A stretch of 64,000 nucleotides of DNA, taken from Lytechinus variegatus. Its lineage: Eukaryota; Echinodermata; Echinoidea; Temnopleuroida; Toxopneustidae. Both the position numbers and the translations under genes were made by a program. Position 1 is the first letter of the stretch. The number at the start of each line of letters is the position of its first letter. This document shows, piece after piece, positions 10,676 through 21,558 of this stretch. The stretch spans positions 30,963,934 to 31,027,933 of the forward strand of contig NC_054743.1 in assembly GCF_018143015.1 (NCBI RefSeq). Direction: 5' to 3'. The notes beneath the pieces were generated by a model. The model searched no databases. It had not been told where the DNA came from and saw nothing but the letters and a program-made list of their open reading frames with translations.

Positions 10676-11514
10676 GTAATGATCATTATCAACTTTCCTT
10701 GTTAACTACCAGATGGTCTAATTTCAATGTTATGCTTTGTACTTAGACATTGGGGCCATTTCATAAGTTATTTACATAGTCATACTATAAGCTTATGCAT
10801 GACTTGTAGCTGATTCATAAAATTTTATATAGTTAATTTATTATAAAGGCTTTTCTGAGCATCCAAAAAGCTACAGCACTATAGAACTCTCAAAAATGTA
10901 AAAACTTCTGCTTGGTCTAGACCTTTATTAAGGCTTTAACCCTATCTAACGTTGGTTATTTGTGTTGATCAAGCAATTGTGACAAAAATTGGCATGCACC
11001 TCAACCATGATGTAATCTAAAAAATCGGATAGTTCATTCTACCAAACTTATTAAAAATTATACTAATCAATTATTCTAATTCATGTATAAATCATAATTT
11101 TGCTGCTAATCTGAAAATGTAGCTCCAAAATTGCCAATTTTTGGTATGGACACTCTTTTTTTATTAAGATTCTAATCAAATGTATATAAAAAATATGGCC
11201 TTGATTTTTTTCCTTATGTTTTGTATTTGTATTTTTTAAATTACTTATGTATTTATTTTTTACTTAATATATTTTATTGTTTCCTCTGATGGAAATCATT
11301 GACACTATTTCACTCATAAATGATATGAAATCAATTTGTTTTTATCAGAATAAGTAAAAAGAATGATATATATTACACAAGACTGTAAAGGACATGATTC
11401 ATGAAACTTGACAAGATAATTTTGTGTTACAGATTCCAAAAGATATTTGGAAAAGCCTTATATAAGAGTGAGATCTTTAATTAAAAAATTCTTGAACATT
11501 GATATTCCTTTTAG

Positions 11515-11612
11515 TCTAAAGAGCAGGAGTCAAGGGTACGAGAGTCAAGGTTGCAGGAATATCATCAGAACTGTTGTCGGAGAGCAGAGGAGAGAGGGGA
11601 GGAGTGTATCAC
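11515..11612 (+). CDS. MFI: MFI exon 3
   Basis: This is a short exon without a methionine. The acceptor is ATTCCTTTTAG and the donor GTAAGT. It encodes SKEQESRVRESRLQEYHQNC, then CRRAEERGEECI, a charged, probably helical segment, and ends in phase 2 so that the next exon completes a threonine. Support is the phase match on both sides and good splice signals. A foldback element starts 30 bases after the donor. Confidence 0.8.
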
Positions 11613-11642
11613 GTAAGTATATCACGCATTATTTGCCACGCA

Positions 11643-12333
11643 AGTTAACCCTAATTCTCCGGGGGGGGGGGGGGCATAATGGCCCCCTTCGACAATTTTC
11701 ACGATATACATGTATCTGCTGCGCAAAATTTTTTGACCTCACCGCTCACTGACTTTTTGCTTTCAAGTCTCGCACAAATTTTGAGACCAAATTTGGGTAT
11801 GCGGTTACGACATTACGCAACATTATGTAAGTGCATGTCAGACCAAAAATTGCTCATAAACGTGATTTCATGTACAAATCCAATGTAAATTGTGTATTTA
11901 GCCAAAATTCATAAATGTATCATTATTGCTACTTTTATTGATTAAACTTCATTCATTTTGCCTTGCTTATGATCAGAATGAACGATTTCCATCAAAAAAA
12001 CAATAAAAAACAAAAAGTAAAAGAAAGAAATACATAAGTAATTTAAAAAAACAATGAAATACATAAGAAATTGGTCTTGGTACCAGAATTTATTTCATTC
12101 ACAATTTTTAGGAATGCTATAAATAATATTTTCACAAAAAATAGCATTCTAGGAGCTTTATTTTAGTGAATCAGAGCAAAAAGTATGATTTCATGAATAA
12201 ATTAGCATAATTAATTCATATGCACCATCATGCAAATTTTCGTTGTGATCATGTAATCTGCGGCTGAGAACTTAAGGAGGGGGGGGGGGCAGGAATGGCA
12301 AGAATCAAAATACCCCGGGAGATATAGGGTTAA
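11643..12333. mobile_element. Foldback element with GTTAACCCTA ends
   Basis: Left end AGTTAACCCTAATTCTCCGG followed by a G run; the right end is a G run and later CCCCGGGAGATATAGGGTTAA. Inverted matches extend inward with interruptions. It is in MFI intron 3, 30 bases after the donor. Confidence 0.65.
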
Positions 12334-12978
12334 TAAGTAATAGATTAAAATTACTTTATGGGTAAGAGTAGTTGCAGCTTTATTCATATCATACATTTTG
12401 AACAATCAGTTAACTTTTTAATTGTCATATGAGGAAAGGATACAAACTCCTAGCATTGCTTTAGTTTCTTCTTGATACAGCACAAGTCCTTTAAGTCTGA
12501 ACGCTGTTATTACAACAAATATCAGCTGTATCGTGACATCAACTAGGTCTGTACTACAAAGACTGATTAAGATTTTTTTCAATAGCATGTAGGAGTTCTG
12601 ATTATGATTCTAAAGAATAAACAGGGTTAGAAAACAGGAAATTACAAACAAAATTGGTTCATTTTTGGGGAACTAGGAAGTGGTATGTGGTGAGAACCTT
12701 GTTTGTTAAACTATCTAGTGACACCCCCCCCCCAATTTTAATGGACTTTACCCATCTTTCTCAAGAACAAATCAAAATTTTTGAATTAGTGAAATTTATA
12801 CTTCTATGTCCAACCTTAACGACGGCAAATACACCTTCTTTGTGAACTTGCTATTGGTCAGTTGGTAGATTTATTGGCACATAGTTCTTAGGTACTGTAA
12901 TTCTACTGGTTGGCTTAAGATTGAAAAGAGTGTGTCCATTCAATATCTTTTTCCCTATATTCTCTATTTTTGCTTCAG

Positions 12979-13306
12979 ATTTGAAGACTTCTGTGCCCAC
13001 TTCATCCAGAGCTGGTGGCACAAGGTCCACACCAGACGTCAGCTGCGAGGCGTTCCAGACATCATGGCTGCCGTCACACCTCTGAAGAGTGCCTCATCTG
13101 TTGGCAAGTCGGTATCCATCGTCCTGTCACCAGAGACGGGAGTGGTCAGGGGTGAGACCCACACACCGGGGGCACCACCCCCATCAGTCAAAGCACAGTC
13201 GAGGAGGTCGAGGAAGTCGGTGCCGGTCAAGAAGACGAAGAGGACAGAGCCATTGGTGCCCAATGAGGCAGCAGCTATCATTCAACAAGCATGGAGGAGG
13301 CATATT
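12979..13306 (+). CDS. MFI: MFI exon 4 (IQ motifs 2 and 3)
   Basis: This is the largest exon: 109 complete codons, acceptor TTTGCTTCAG, donor GTAAGT, phase 0 out. It starts FEDFCAHFIQSWWHKVHTRR, an IQ-like helix (about residues 141-159). A Ser/Lys/Arg/Pro-rich linker follows (KSVPVKKTKR), and the exon ends EAAAIIQQAWRRHI (residues 233-246). This last IQ motif corresponds to the start of the human protein, which begins close to AARVIQQAW. Frames on the minus strand and in another plus frame are shadows. Confidence 0.9.
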
Positions 13307-13894
13307 GTAAGTTTACTGTGCACAGCAGGTTATGTACATGAGTCACATGAGTAGATGACTGAGGTATTGACTGGTTAGAGCATATCTCTAAAGAAAGCGA
13401 TGTTCAAAATGTAACATCAATCTAAATTGATTTACAGATTCAATCAAACCAACAAAAATGAGAACAATTAAAGGAAAAACAAAATGAATACTTTTAATAA
13501 TTTGTACCATTTTATGAATTAAAAAAAAAATGGGATTACAGCAATAAATAGTTTTTTGTTCAGCACATATATTTTTATATGTTTTTTTAACAGTTGAAAT
13601 GATTTTGCTCTCTGTTCTGCAGAAAATGATGCAATTTGCTAAGTATTACACCAATTAATTGATTGCTATGTGACATTGTTTTTGCATGGTTGGAGTAAAT
13701 GTTTGAAGGGATATCATCTGTGAGTATATGACTGCACAGATAATATATGATATGAATTATATGGGAAAATGTCATCCTTGTTCACACCACGTAGAGATTC
13801 ATATCTTGTCACCCAAATAAAAGAAAAGTGATAAATATCTCACCCTTCCAAAGCAACCCATTCATCATCACTACCCATTCTGTCCCCTTGACAG

Positions 13895-14041
13895 GACGTG
13901 CAGGTGTACCGCTACTACCGAGACCTCATCAACTTCCGTTGCCGTGGTAACCCAGCGATGATGCTGCGCTGCATCAATCCAAAGGAGGCCAGTTTGCTGG
14001 ATGCTGCTGCAGGGATCCACATCAAGTTTAGACTTGCCGGG
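13895..14041 (+). CDS. MFI: MFI exon 5 (conserved core)
   Basis: 49 codons in phase 0, acceptor CCCCTTGACAG, donor GTGAGT. It encodes DVQVYRYYRDLINFRCRGNP, then MLRCINPKEASLLDAAAGIH, ending FRLAG. The INPKEAxLLDAAAGIHxxFRL block is diagnostic for C11orf65. A Tc1-type transposon sits in the following intron. Confidence 0.93.
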
Positions 14042-14464
14042 GTGAGTTTGAAATTAGCAAACTTGATATTTGTTGGATATTTTTTATTCATTTATTTCCT
14101 GCCATGTTGACTGTATTTTTGTTGAACATTTGTCATCAATGCACATGGAAATATATGCACATTTACCAATGATTTTATGTGATTTATTTTCTCTTTATAG
14201 TTTGCTCAAAATTTATTGTATATTGCTCCTTTTCTTCACATAAAGCACCACACTTTTGAATTATTATTAGATAATCATTCATTTTGGTAATGGCAATATT
14301 TTAGGTACTTTAGATTATTGAAATTTCATGAATGATTTATTTTCTTTTTTTTATCATATTAAATATTCTGTTTTTTTTCACTGTGTGCAAAAAAAAAATT
14401 TTTGCCTGATGAAAAAGAGAAGTTTTCATTTATTGATTATCTTTTATTTTACTTTTCCAACATA

Positions 14465-16067
14465 CAGTTGGGGCCAAAAGTTTACATACACCTAGTAGAC
14501 AAACAGTGATCCTCAATTTTTTACACTTTCACTCATTCCTGCCAACATATGATTTCATGGATGCAGACAAGTGTGGTCTTTTCTAAATATATCTGGCATA
14601 TACTTCAAATAAAAACACTTGGAGACATATATATGGTTCATAATAGATATATTTCCACTTTATTGGAGGGTCAAAAGTTTACATACACCAGCCCTAATAC
14701 TTGGTAGCACTGCCTCCATTCGTCTTCACATCTATCAGTCTACGTGGACAATTCGACACTACCTTCTTGCAGACCTCTAATGGGATTTTTTACCACTCCT
14801 CTTGGCAGATGACATTGACTTGAGTCACATTCCTTGGTTTCCTTGACCGAACATGCTTTTTGAGTTCTGTCCATAGGTTCTCAATAGGGTTCAGGTCTGG
14901 ACTCTAGTGTTTCGGGTTAATTGTCATGTTGGAACCCAATTTTGACTAAGATTGAGGTTTTTAGCAGACCTTTTCAGGTTTAGCTGAAGAATTTTCAGGT
15001 AGTCCTCTTTCTTCATGGTGCCATCAATCTTCAGGAGTGAGCCAGTACCACTTGCTGCAAAGCATCCCCACAACATGATGCTGCCACTGCCTAGGTGTTC
15101 ATTCTCATACTTCAGTCTGGCTGTACGGTGTTGGTCCTGGATTTAAGGCTTCTTCCCCGGCCTGCAGCCTCTCAGTCCATGATCATGGAGGACTCGCTTT
15201 ATGGTAGAGAGGAATACCTGGCTTCCTGAAACCTCAAGATCCTGGCAAATCTCTTTTTTGTCATCCATGGGTTAAGCTGAACTGTACGGACAAGCCTGTG
15301 TACTGCTGTCTGGTTGAGTTTTCGCTTTCTCCCTGATCTTGGTAGAGTCTGCACTGTGCCGAGAGTGTTATGCTTGCGTAATATGGTTTGCACAGAAGCA
15401 CGAGGCATGATTAGAGTCTTTGATATGACTCCTAAAGAGGAACCAGACTTGTGTAAATCAACAACACGTTTCCTACGGTCTTCGGTATAATGCTTTGACT
15501 TCTCCATGGTGCTAATGTTGCAGTGCTGATCAACATGGTATTGGTGGTAGCATTTATAGATACCAACACTGAATCACTGCAGGAACATCGGGGCAACATT
15601 TTTTGCCATTAGTCTACTCAAAAGTCAAAAACCTATTCATCGGTCATATTCTAGCTTTGCTTGACAAAGATGGAATATGAATCATGCTTCAAATGTCCAT
15701 AGAAGAGGTATGCATAATTCTGCAGTCATTATTCAATTGACATTATAGCATTATCACATTCCTCAAGTCATTAAAAGGAAACCAAGTCCACTTGAAAGCC
15801 ATGGCACCTCTTTTTAAATGCATTTTATCACTTCAACAGTGAAGTGTATGTAAACTTTTGACCCATTGATTTTTCAGAAATATAGATATTATAAACCATG
15901 TTAAAAATATCTGAGCATTTTATATGGAATATACACCTTGGGCATAAAGTATATGGATAATTCTTCTAATCTAATTGGCAATACAACTGGTTGACGGACA
16001 AAAAATGATGAAAAAATGAAAAAAAATTCTTTTTCACCAGGTGTATGTAAACTTTTGGCCCCAACTG
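14465..16067 (-). mobile_element. Tc1-family DNA transposon, degraded, with paired direct repeats in each end
   Basis: The element is bounded by TA at 14463-14464 and 16068-16069. The ends are CAGTTGGGGCCAAAAGTTTA (left) and its reverse complement (right). Each end has a second, inner copy of the AAAAGTTTACATACAC core, at about 14669-14690 on the left and 15845-15863 on the right. This is the IR/DR arrangement seen in Sleeping-Beauty-type Tc1 elements. At 1603 bp the length suits a full-length Tc1 element. The transposase reads on the minus strand but is broken, so it is not autonomous. It lies in the intron between MFI exons 5 and 6, opposite in orientation to the gene. Confidence 0.93.
15199..15507 (-). 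pseudogene. Tc1 transposase N-terminal fragment, frameshifted
   Basis: This 102-codon frame starts MEKSKHYTEDRRKRVVDLHK and carries the paired-like helix-turn-helix DNA-binding region (SVQTILRKHNTLGTVQ) and the basic GRKRKL motif typical of Tc1 transposases. The frame is lost near 15240: the expected VSxSTIKRVLHDHGLRG continuation is in another frame. Further downstream, near 14997-15080, GTGSLLKIDGTMKKEDYL-like catalytic-domain sequence is still readable. The DDE domain is therefore present in pieces only. Confidence 0.9.
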
Positions 16068-16493
16068 TAGATGTGGTCACTTGTCACAGTAGAAGAGGGA
16101 TACTTAAAAAGAGAATAAATTGATATTTAATATTGGCAAATCACTGAAACAATGGAAATAGAGATTAAGGTTTTGTTCTGGTAGGCATGAATCCTGTTTC
16201 AATGGGTTGTCTCTATGTACCTGCATATTTCTTTCAGGTGTTTATTTCCATAAATTCATCTGAGGCAACCTCTACTTGATTAATTCAAATAATAATGCCA
16301 CCCACCAGTCCATATGCATTACGTTTGGGTTGAATTTGGAAATGAAGATGAATATCTTGCCAACGTACTTCCCTTTTGTGGAAGAATTAGATCCCGGTGA
16401 TCGGCAAATCAGAGAAATATAATATCCACAATACTCATTGCCCAATCTCTGTACCTACCTGTAATAAAACTGATGTCCATTTCCACGTCACAG

Positions 16494-16730
16494 GCCAAGT
16501 TTCCACCGAACATCTACTACAAGATCTTCACCCATCGGACCATCATCGACATGTGCGCCAACAGCCCTAAGGACTACACCAAGGCCAATACCAAACGGTT
16601 CGCTGCCAGGGATGTCCACAATCGTAGGGAGCAGGGCAGTCCAAACCTTGGGCAAGGTGGTGGTGAGGTGGATAGGACAGGATGGTATCAGAGAGAGGAG
16701 AATAATGGATGGAGGCTTGTTTCTGATAGG
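16494..16730 (+). CDS. MFI: MFI exon 6 (conserved core)
   Basis: 79 codons in phase 0, acceptor CACGTCACAG, donor GTGAGT. It begins AKFPPNIYYKIFTHRTIIDM, includes CANSPKDYTKAN, a glycine-rich insert (GSPNLGQGGGEVDRTG) and WYQREENNGWRLVSDR. It matches the human FPPDIYYKIFTHR and GWYHRIENNGWRPVSD segments. The minus-strand frame overlapping it is a shadow. Confidence 0.93.
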
Positions 16731-16799
16731 GTGAGTTGATATATTGTAAAAGATGGGATCTTCTGTCCTTTCAGTTGCATTGTCGCTGATCTCAAATTC

Positions 16800-17075
16800 A
16801 ATCGTGGGCGTCTTATAGAGTCCCGATTGATCCAATCAACCATAACTATGGAAAGCCAGCAATGTCAATATTTATCCTGCATGTTTGTTCAAAATATTTT
16901 CTAAGTATGATGTATATTCATACATTCATTGTTTTCTTGAGAACTCAGTGTGCTTCTCTTTGTTTACAAAGGACATCGTTCTAATTTCTTGTGGAAAATA
17001 TTATGACGATGATGGATTTCCATAGAGATGCGTTTGATCGGATCAATCGTAAATCTTTGTAAGACAGAACCCTGG
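16800..17075. repeat. Probable foldback element (GGATTTCCATAG / GATCAATCG arms)
   Basis: The right arm ATGGATTTCCATAGAGATGC, then GATCGGATCAATCGTAAATC, is mirrored on the left by CGATTGATCCAATCAACCAT, then CTATGGAAAGCCAGCAATG. A related single arm recurs at about 22295-22370 (GGATTTCCATACCTGTGATA, then AATCACAAATCTTTGTAAAA). Exact ends are uncertain. Confidence 0.5.
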
Positions 17076-17477
17076 TGTCACATTGGTTTTGACACAAGCA
17101 GAAAAATGAAAGAGCAATCTATCAAAGGTTGGACTTACATGTAGTTCCATCAGAGAATATGGAATTTTTAGGTTTAATTTATTTTTATTTTTTTGACATC
17201 ACATGAGAGCAGCTCTCAGTCACATATGTAATATGTGATATGAATCCCATAAAAACTGCTTTCCTAAAAAACAAAATTGAAAAATATTCTACCTATGCGT
17301 TCAATGAATTATCAGTGACATTCAATAACAGGCTCTACAATCTCATGGGAATCTTTAAGTTATGAAAAAAAAATCTGAAGTTTTTTTATTTGACTTTTTT
17401 ATGGGATGCACCACTTAATATTTTCAAAATCTGTCCTGGCCTTTGTGCAATTGTTGATGATATCCATGTTACAGGTG

Positions 17478-18301
17478 TACAGTGCGTCCCAGAAAAAACG
17501 AAACCGAGATTAAGCGATGATTTATCATAACTTAATCACAAATACAATAGACAAATGACCTACCAATGTAAAGCTTAGAATCTCCTCTTTCAACTGATTT
17601 TACTTAGATTATTTCTCATTCACGCATGAGTGAGCAAAAAAAATTTGAAGAAAGGATACCAAAAACTCATTTGGCAGGGGGTATCTGAATTTCAAAAAGA
17701 AAATCACATGAGTAAAAAGTTCAATATCTGCTCTTTTATTTGATACCTTGATCACAAAAATGGTTAAGAAGTAAAAAAGTTATGTTCCCTCGAAACAATG
17801 CTTGTATTTCCATAATTTCATTAAATAAACTTGTTTCACCGGTTTCCCACAGAAGCTATTGCATGGTTAATAAAAGACTTAAAGCATGGCTGATCATCAA
17901 TAAAACGGAGTGCCAAGTGAGTTTGAACACTGGCCTGTAGAACCTCTTCATTTTATGCAATTAATGAAATTCAAGCCTTATTTCAAATAACTAGAACTTT
18001 CAGTTATTTCTTGACCATTTTCTGTAATTGAGGTATCAAATTAAAGAGCAGATATTGAACTTTTTGAAAATGTTGTTTTCTTTTTGAAAGCCAGATACAG
18101 CCTGCCAAATGACTTTTTGGTATCCCCTCTTCAAAGTGTTTTTGCTCACTCATGCGTGAATGAGAAATAATCTAAGTAATTTCAGATGAAAGAGGGGATT
18201 CTAAGCTTTACAATGGTAGGTCATTTGTCTATTGTATTTGTGATTAAGTTACAATAAATCATCGTTAAATCTCGGTTTTGTTTTTTGTGGGACGCGCTGT
18301 A
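17478..18301. mobile_element. Long foldback mariner-like MITE flanked by TA
   Basis: The ends read TACAGTGCGTCCCA and, in reverse complement, TACAGCGCGTCCCA. The arms match for over 150 bases (including ATTTCTCATTCACGCATGAG) and continue more loosely to about 330 bases each, with a central loop near 17800-17990. TA at both borders fits a Tc1/mariner target. No transposase frame is present. It lies in the intron before MFI exon 7 and ends 62 bases from its acceptor. Confidence 0.85.
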
Positions 18302-18363
18302 TATTTAATTGACTCTACTCTTTACAATCCCACTCACTTGTTTTTTTTTTTTTTTTGGTGTAG

Positions 18364-18503
18364 TTGATCTTGAGAGCAGACCAGGACCCAATTACATGGG
18401 AGAGTTCCAGGACCAAACAAGATTTCCAACATTCCAAGCTCCTTCGGAAAGAAGATGTTGAGAAGAAAAAGAAGAGGAAAAAGCTAGAATGGATGAAAAA
18501 AAT
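18364..18503 (+). CDS. MFI: MFI exon 7 (basic region)
   Basis: 46 codons plus two bases. The acceptor follows a long T run ending TTGGTGTAG; the donor is GTAAGT. It encodes LILRADQDPITWESSRTKQD, FQHSKLLRKED and a strongly basic KKKKRKKLEWMKK stretch. It is equivalent to the human FHFSKLKRRQDLEKKRKLRK segment. The split last codon is a methionine. Confidence 0.92.
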
Positions 18504-19145
18504 GTAAGTTTGTGATAGATGGTAAACACCACTCTGTGAAATTTTCTAGCAGTTTATATTATTTCTCCAACATAAGCCAAAGAATGGAATAAAGGATAAT
18601 GGAAAAATAACACCAACAAGATGCATGTAGTGTATATAATTCTATAATCAAATACAACTTCCTGCAAAGTAGCATATTTCTTGAATTTTTACTTGACCTG
18701 CATGCATGTAAATTTAGGTATCCATATAAAATGAGTTTGGTTTTGGGTGTGTTTTCTTACTCGAGATGTAAGTAAGACTCAATTCTAAATGGACAACTCA
18801 GATGGAACAATGAAGTATTAGCCATGATTCATCATCCATATGAGTGTTCTTGAATTTGGATTTAAATCATCAACTGTTTTGCATATCTACCCATTATATT
18901 CACTTTTGCATGTCACTTCATGTACATGTAGTATGTCGTGGGGGGGATGGGGCCAAGGGTAAATTGCCCCAATAAAAAAAAGAAGCCCCTAAACTAAGAT
19001 GCAAAGGACACCTGTTATTTTGGTATTAAGTTAGATGCAAAATGCTGCATACATAGGAAGATAAGCTCATGTACAACTATATGATTGCATTAAACTGTGA
19101 GTGTAAAAATAAAGTTAACTCTGTCCTTTGACCTCTGACCTGCAG

Positions 19146-19316
19146 GTACAAAGAAGGCATGCTCCAAGCCCAGGCCGACGATGAGGGTCTGAACACTCTA
19201 GTAGAGGACGCTACTGAGGGTCTCATGGCTCAGATAGAGAACAAGGGACCAGAGTCCGTGGATGACTGGGAGGTCGATGAACTCCTACAATGGACCAGTG
19301 GATTGAACTTTGATGA
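19146..19316 (+). CDS. MFI: MFI exon 8 (acidic WEVDE segment)
   Basis: Acceptor CTGACCTGCAG, donor GTAAGT. It encodes YKEGMLQAQADDEGLNTLVE, DATEGLMAQIENKGPESVDD and WEVDELLQWTSGLNFD. It matches the human MEWEVDEVLNWTNTLNFDEY segment. It ends in phase 2, and the next exon completes an aspartate. A MITE begins about 22 bases after the donor. Confidence 0.93.
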
Positions 19317-19339
19317 GTAAGTAGATGAGAATCCTTCCC

Positions 19340-19500
19340 GGGGTCTGTTTCACAAAGCTGTTCATAAGTTAAGAGCAACTTTAAGATCAACTGGTGATCC
19401 TTTTTTACGTGCTAAACCATCGCCAATGAATGTACCATTTACCACAAGAAAGGATCACCAGTTGCTCTTAACTTACAAACAGCTTTATGAAACAGCCACC
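19340..19500. mobile_element. MITE family A, copy 1 (GTTTCATAAAGCTGTT ends)
   Basis: The left end GTCTGTTTCACAAAGCTGTT and the reverse complement of the right end, GGCTGTTTCATAAAGCTGTT, match. Inner inverted match: AACTGGTGATCCTTT. A second copy lies at 42149-42302. Confidence 0.85.
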
Positions 19501-20262
19501 ATGTTTTTTCTGTGATGATGTCCTTTGGTAAGGCATTTATCTACATTTGCCACTCTCCACCGAGATGTTGTGAATTGGTACTCAGTGGGAAGAAGTTACT
19601 TGCATGCCTCAGCACCTGTAGGGTCCCCATGCTAAAGCTGGGGTACTAATATGCAAACTTAGCAGCATTGTATTAAGAGCTATACTGTATAATTGTGTTG
19701 CATATTGTTATTGTTGTTATTATTATCATGTCTTTAGTTACATGAGGTAATTCAAATGATGAAAATTTCTGAATTTAACGATCAAATGTACTATGATAAT
19801 TGATGTCAAAAGTTACATTTTGATTGGATACATCCATCATCATCAAGTGATCAATGAAGACTACACAATTTTTACATTTGAGTGATGCATGAATTTTGGC
19901 ATCATATGATTTCTGACTTGAGTAAATGATAATACCATTCATACCTATGTTTAAGCATTGAAACTTTCAAAGATCCTTCACGTATGACCGGATAGAACAT
20001 ATTTAGTACCATCCAAATGTTGTAGATTAGCAGTATTCCAAGGGGGAAAAAGGCTAATGTAGCTCTAGACTTTATGTTTTGAATTCTTGAAGATTTACTT
20101 TGAAAGTTTTGATAGTTTATCATTATTTTATTGTTGCCTATTACGGAATGGTACTGATGTGATCTCTATGCCAATTTCTAAAGGTTACAGAGGAAGAAGT
20201 GCAAAAAGGACAAGAACAAGCTGTTATAAGTTGAAACATTTTTCTTTTTCTCTTTCCTACAG

Positions 20263-20318
20263 CTACCAGAAGTCATGGCAGGAGATAGCCACTTCTGCAG
20301 GATCAGAGACATATATAG
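20263..20318 (+). CDS. MFI: MFI exon 9
   Basis: A 56-base exon with acceptor TTTCCTACAG and donor GTAAGT. It encodes YQKSWQEIATSAGSETYI, matching the human IASWKEIATSNSS segment. Phase is 1 in and 1 out. Confidence 0.9.
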
Positions 20319-20760
20319 GTAAGTCTTGACCTTTGACCTCTATACCTAGATCCTAGGCAGTTATTTTTCAAGATATAATCTATTCGGTAAAAGTTAAACA
20401 TTAGAGTCATAGGATATTATGGTGTCATCATATTTTTGATGAATAGAAAAAGAAAGGTGTTTCAATTTTTGTAGCTAGATGGACTTCTGCTCTTTGATTC
20501 TTTAAGAATTTTGTTGATATTTTCAAATGTTGCTCTGATACCAGTGACCTTCCAAGGGATCATATGTTTGTTGTATGGTTAGAGTAAAAAAAGAAAGAAA
20601 AGAAAACTGGGGCTTTAAATTGATGGGACTTGCTTCTCCACATTCGATTTGAAGTGTTTTATGTCACATTTATTGTCATTCTTCACTAAATGAATTTCAA
20701 TTTTAATTCAAGGTGAACAGTTAGTTTGCAAAGAACTTGGTCAGATTAGATTTGTTATTT

Positions 20761-21018
20761 AAAGACCCTGTCACATCATTTTGTGCAAGCCTTGCGGACG
20801 ACTATTTTTTGCTACCCGCAGGTCGCCCGCAAGTTGCCTGCATTGACAGTATCTTTCACACATCTCTCAAGCAGTTGCCCGGGAGCACATGCAAGTCTGC
20901 TTTTTCGCGCAGAAAAGTTTTGAACATGCTCAAAACTTTGTTGCGAATGAGTTGCGTTTGATTGCCCGCAACTCTACTCACCCGCAAGGCTTGAACGAAA
21001 CAATGTGACCAGGGCCTT
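20761..21018. mobile_element. MITE with AAGRCCCTGTCACA ends
   Basis: The left end AAAGACCCTGTCACATCATT pairs with the right end AATGTGACCAGGGCCTT, followed inward by GCAAGCCTTGCGG / CCGCAAGGCTTG. It is in the last MFI intron. The frame at 20737-20961 crosses the element and is not coding. Confidence 0.75.
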
Positions 21019-21397
21019 AAGGGATGTTAACAACTATTATATCTGAAATACATAGTGCAGATGAGAAATATCTGATTAGCAGTTATTTGTAAGATTCCGT
21101 ATAGAGATATTCATTGAACCGTATATCCATTAGTCCATTTATATCAAAAGATCAAGCATAGCACTGTATACGACACCAGTATTTCGGGGAGGAGGGGTGG
21201 GGGGCATTACAGGTATTTCTGTTTTATGTAAGTGTTATGATTGAACAGAACATGAAAATGGTAATTTAGTAAATTGCTGGTATTTACTCCTTGCGTTTTT
21301 AGTGATAGTTACCTTATGCAAATATTAAGATATGTTTCATTTAGGTCATTGCACCTTCTAAATTTGACACTTTCTTAACTCTTTTTTTTTCAATCAG

Positions 21398-21558
21398 ATG
21401 AGAGGCTGCAGTTCAAGACAAGCAAGCAGGATCCTTACGAGTTCACTTTCACCATGAGAGAATCTCTCCCATCCCCACCCTCACCATCCAGAGTCACCAC
21501 GGCCAAGACGAGAAGTGCAACAACAAAACTTCAGATAGAAGACATAGCCGTCAACTGA
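21398..21558 (+). CDS. MFI: MFI exon 10 (C-terminus and stop)
   Basis: Acceptor TTTCAATCAG. It encodes DERLQFKTSKQDPYEFTFTM, then RESLPSPPSPSRVTTAKTRS and a short tail to TGA at 21556-21558. The C-terminal tail is Ser/Pro/Thr-rich and diverges from the human one. The following few hundred bases are presumably 3' UTR; no clear AATAAA was found close by. Confidence 0.88.

Larger units (their letters stand above)
9215..21558 (+). other. MFI: MFI (C11orf65-like) gene, complete ten-exon coding region
   Basis: Ten exons join in matching phase to 1650 bases: 549 codons plus TGA. From about residue 230 to 478 the product follows human C11orf65, protein MFI, segment by segment: INPKEASLLDAAAGIHIKFR, KFPPNIYYKIFTHR, CANSP, GWYQREENNGWR, the basic EWMKKM segment and EWEVDE-like WEVDELLQWT. 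The human protein is reported to bind MFF and restrain DRP1-driven mitochondrial fission. The urchin-type protein is far longer than the human one (about 313 residues), owing to some 230 extra N-terminal residues with two further IQ-like motifs, which suggests calmodulin or light-chain binding. The start at 9215 is not settled: a strong AG at 9238-9239 could instead be the acceptor of this exon, with the start in an upstream exon. Confidence 0.9.

Noticed and set aside
16488..16835. 115-codon minus-strand frame
   Set aside because: It is antisense to MFI exon 6, which matches the known protein on the plus strand.
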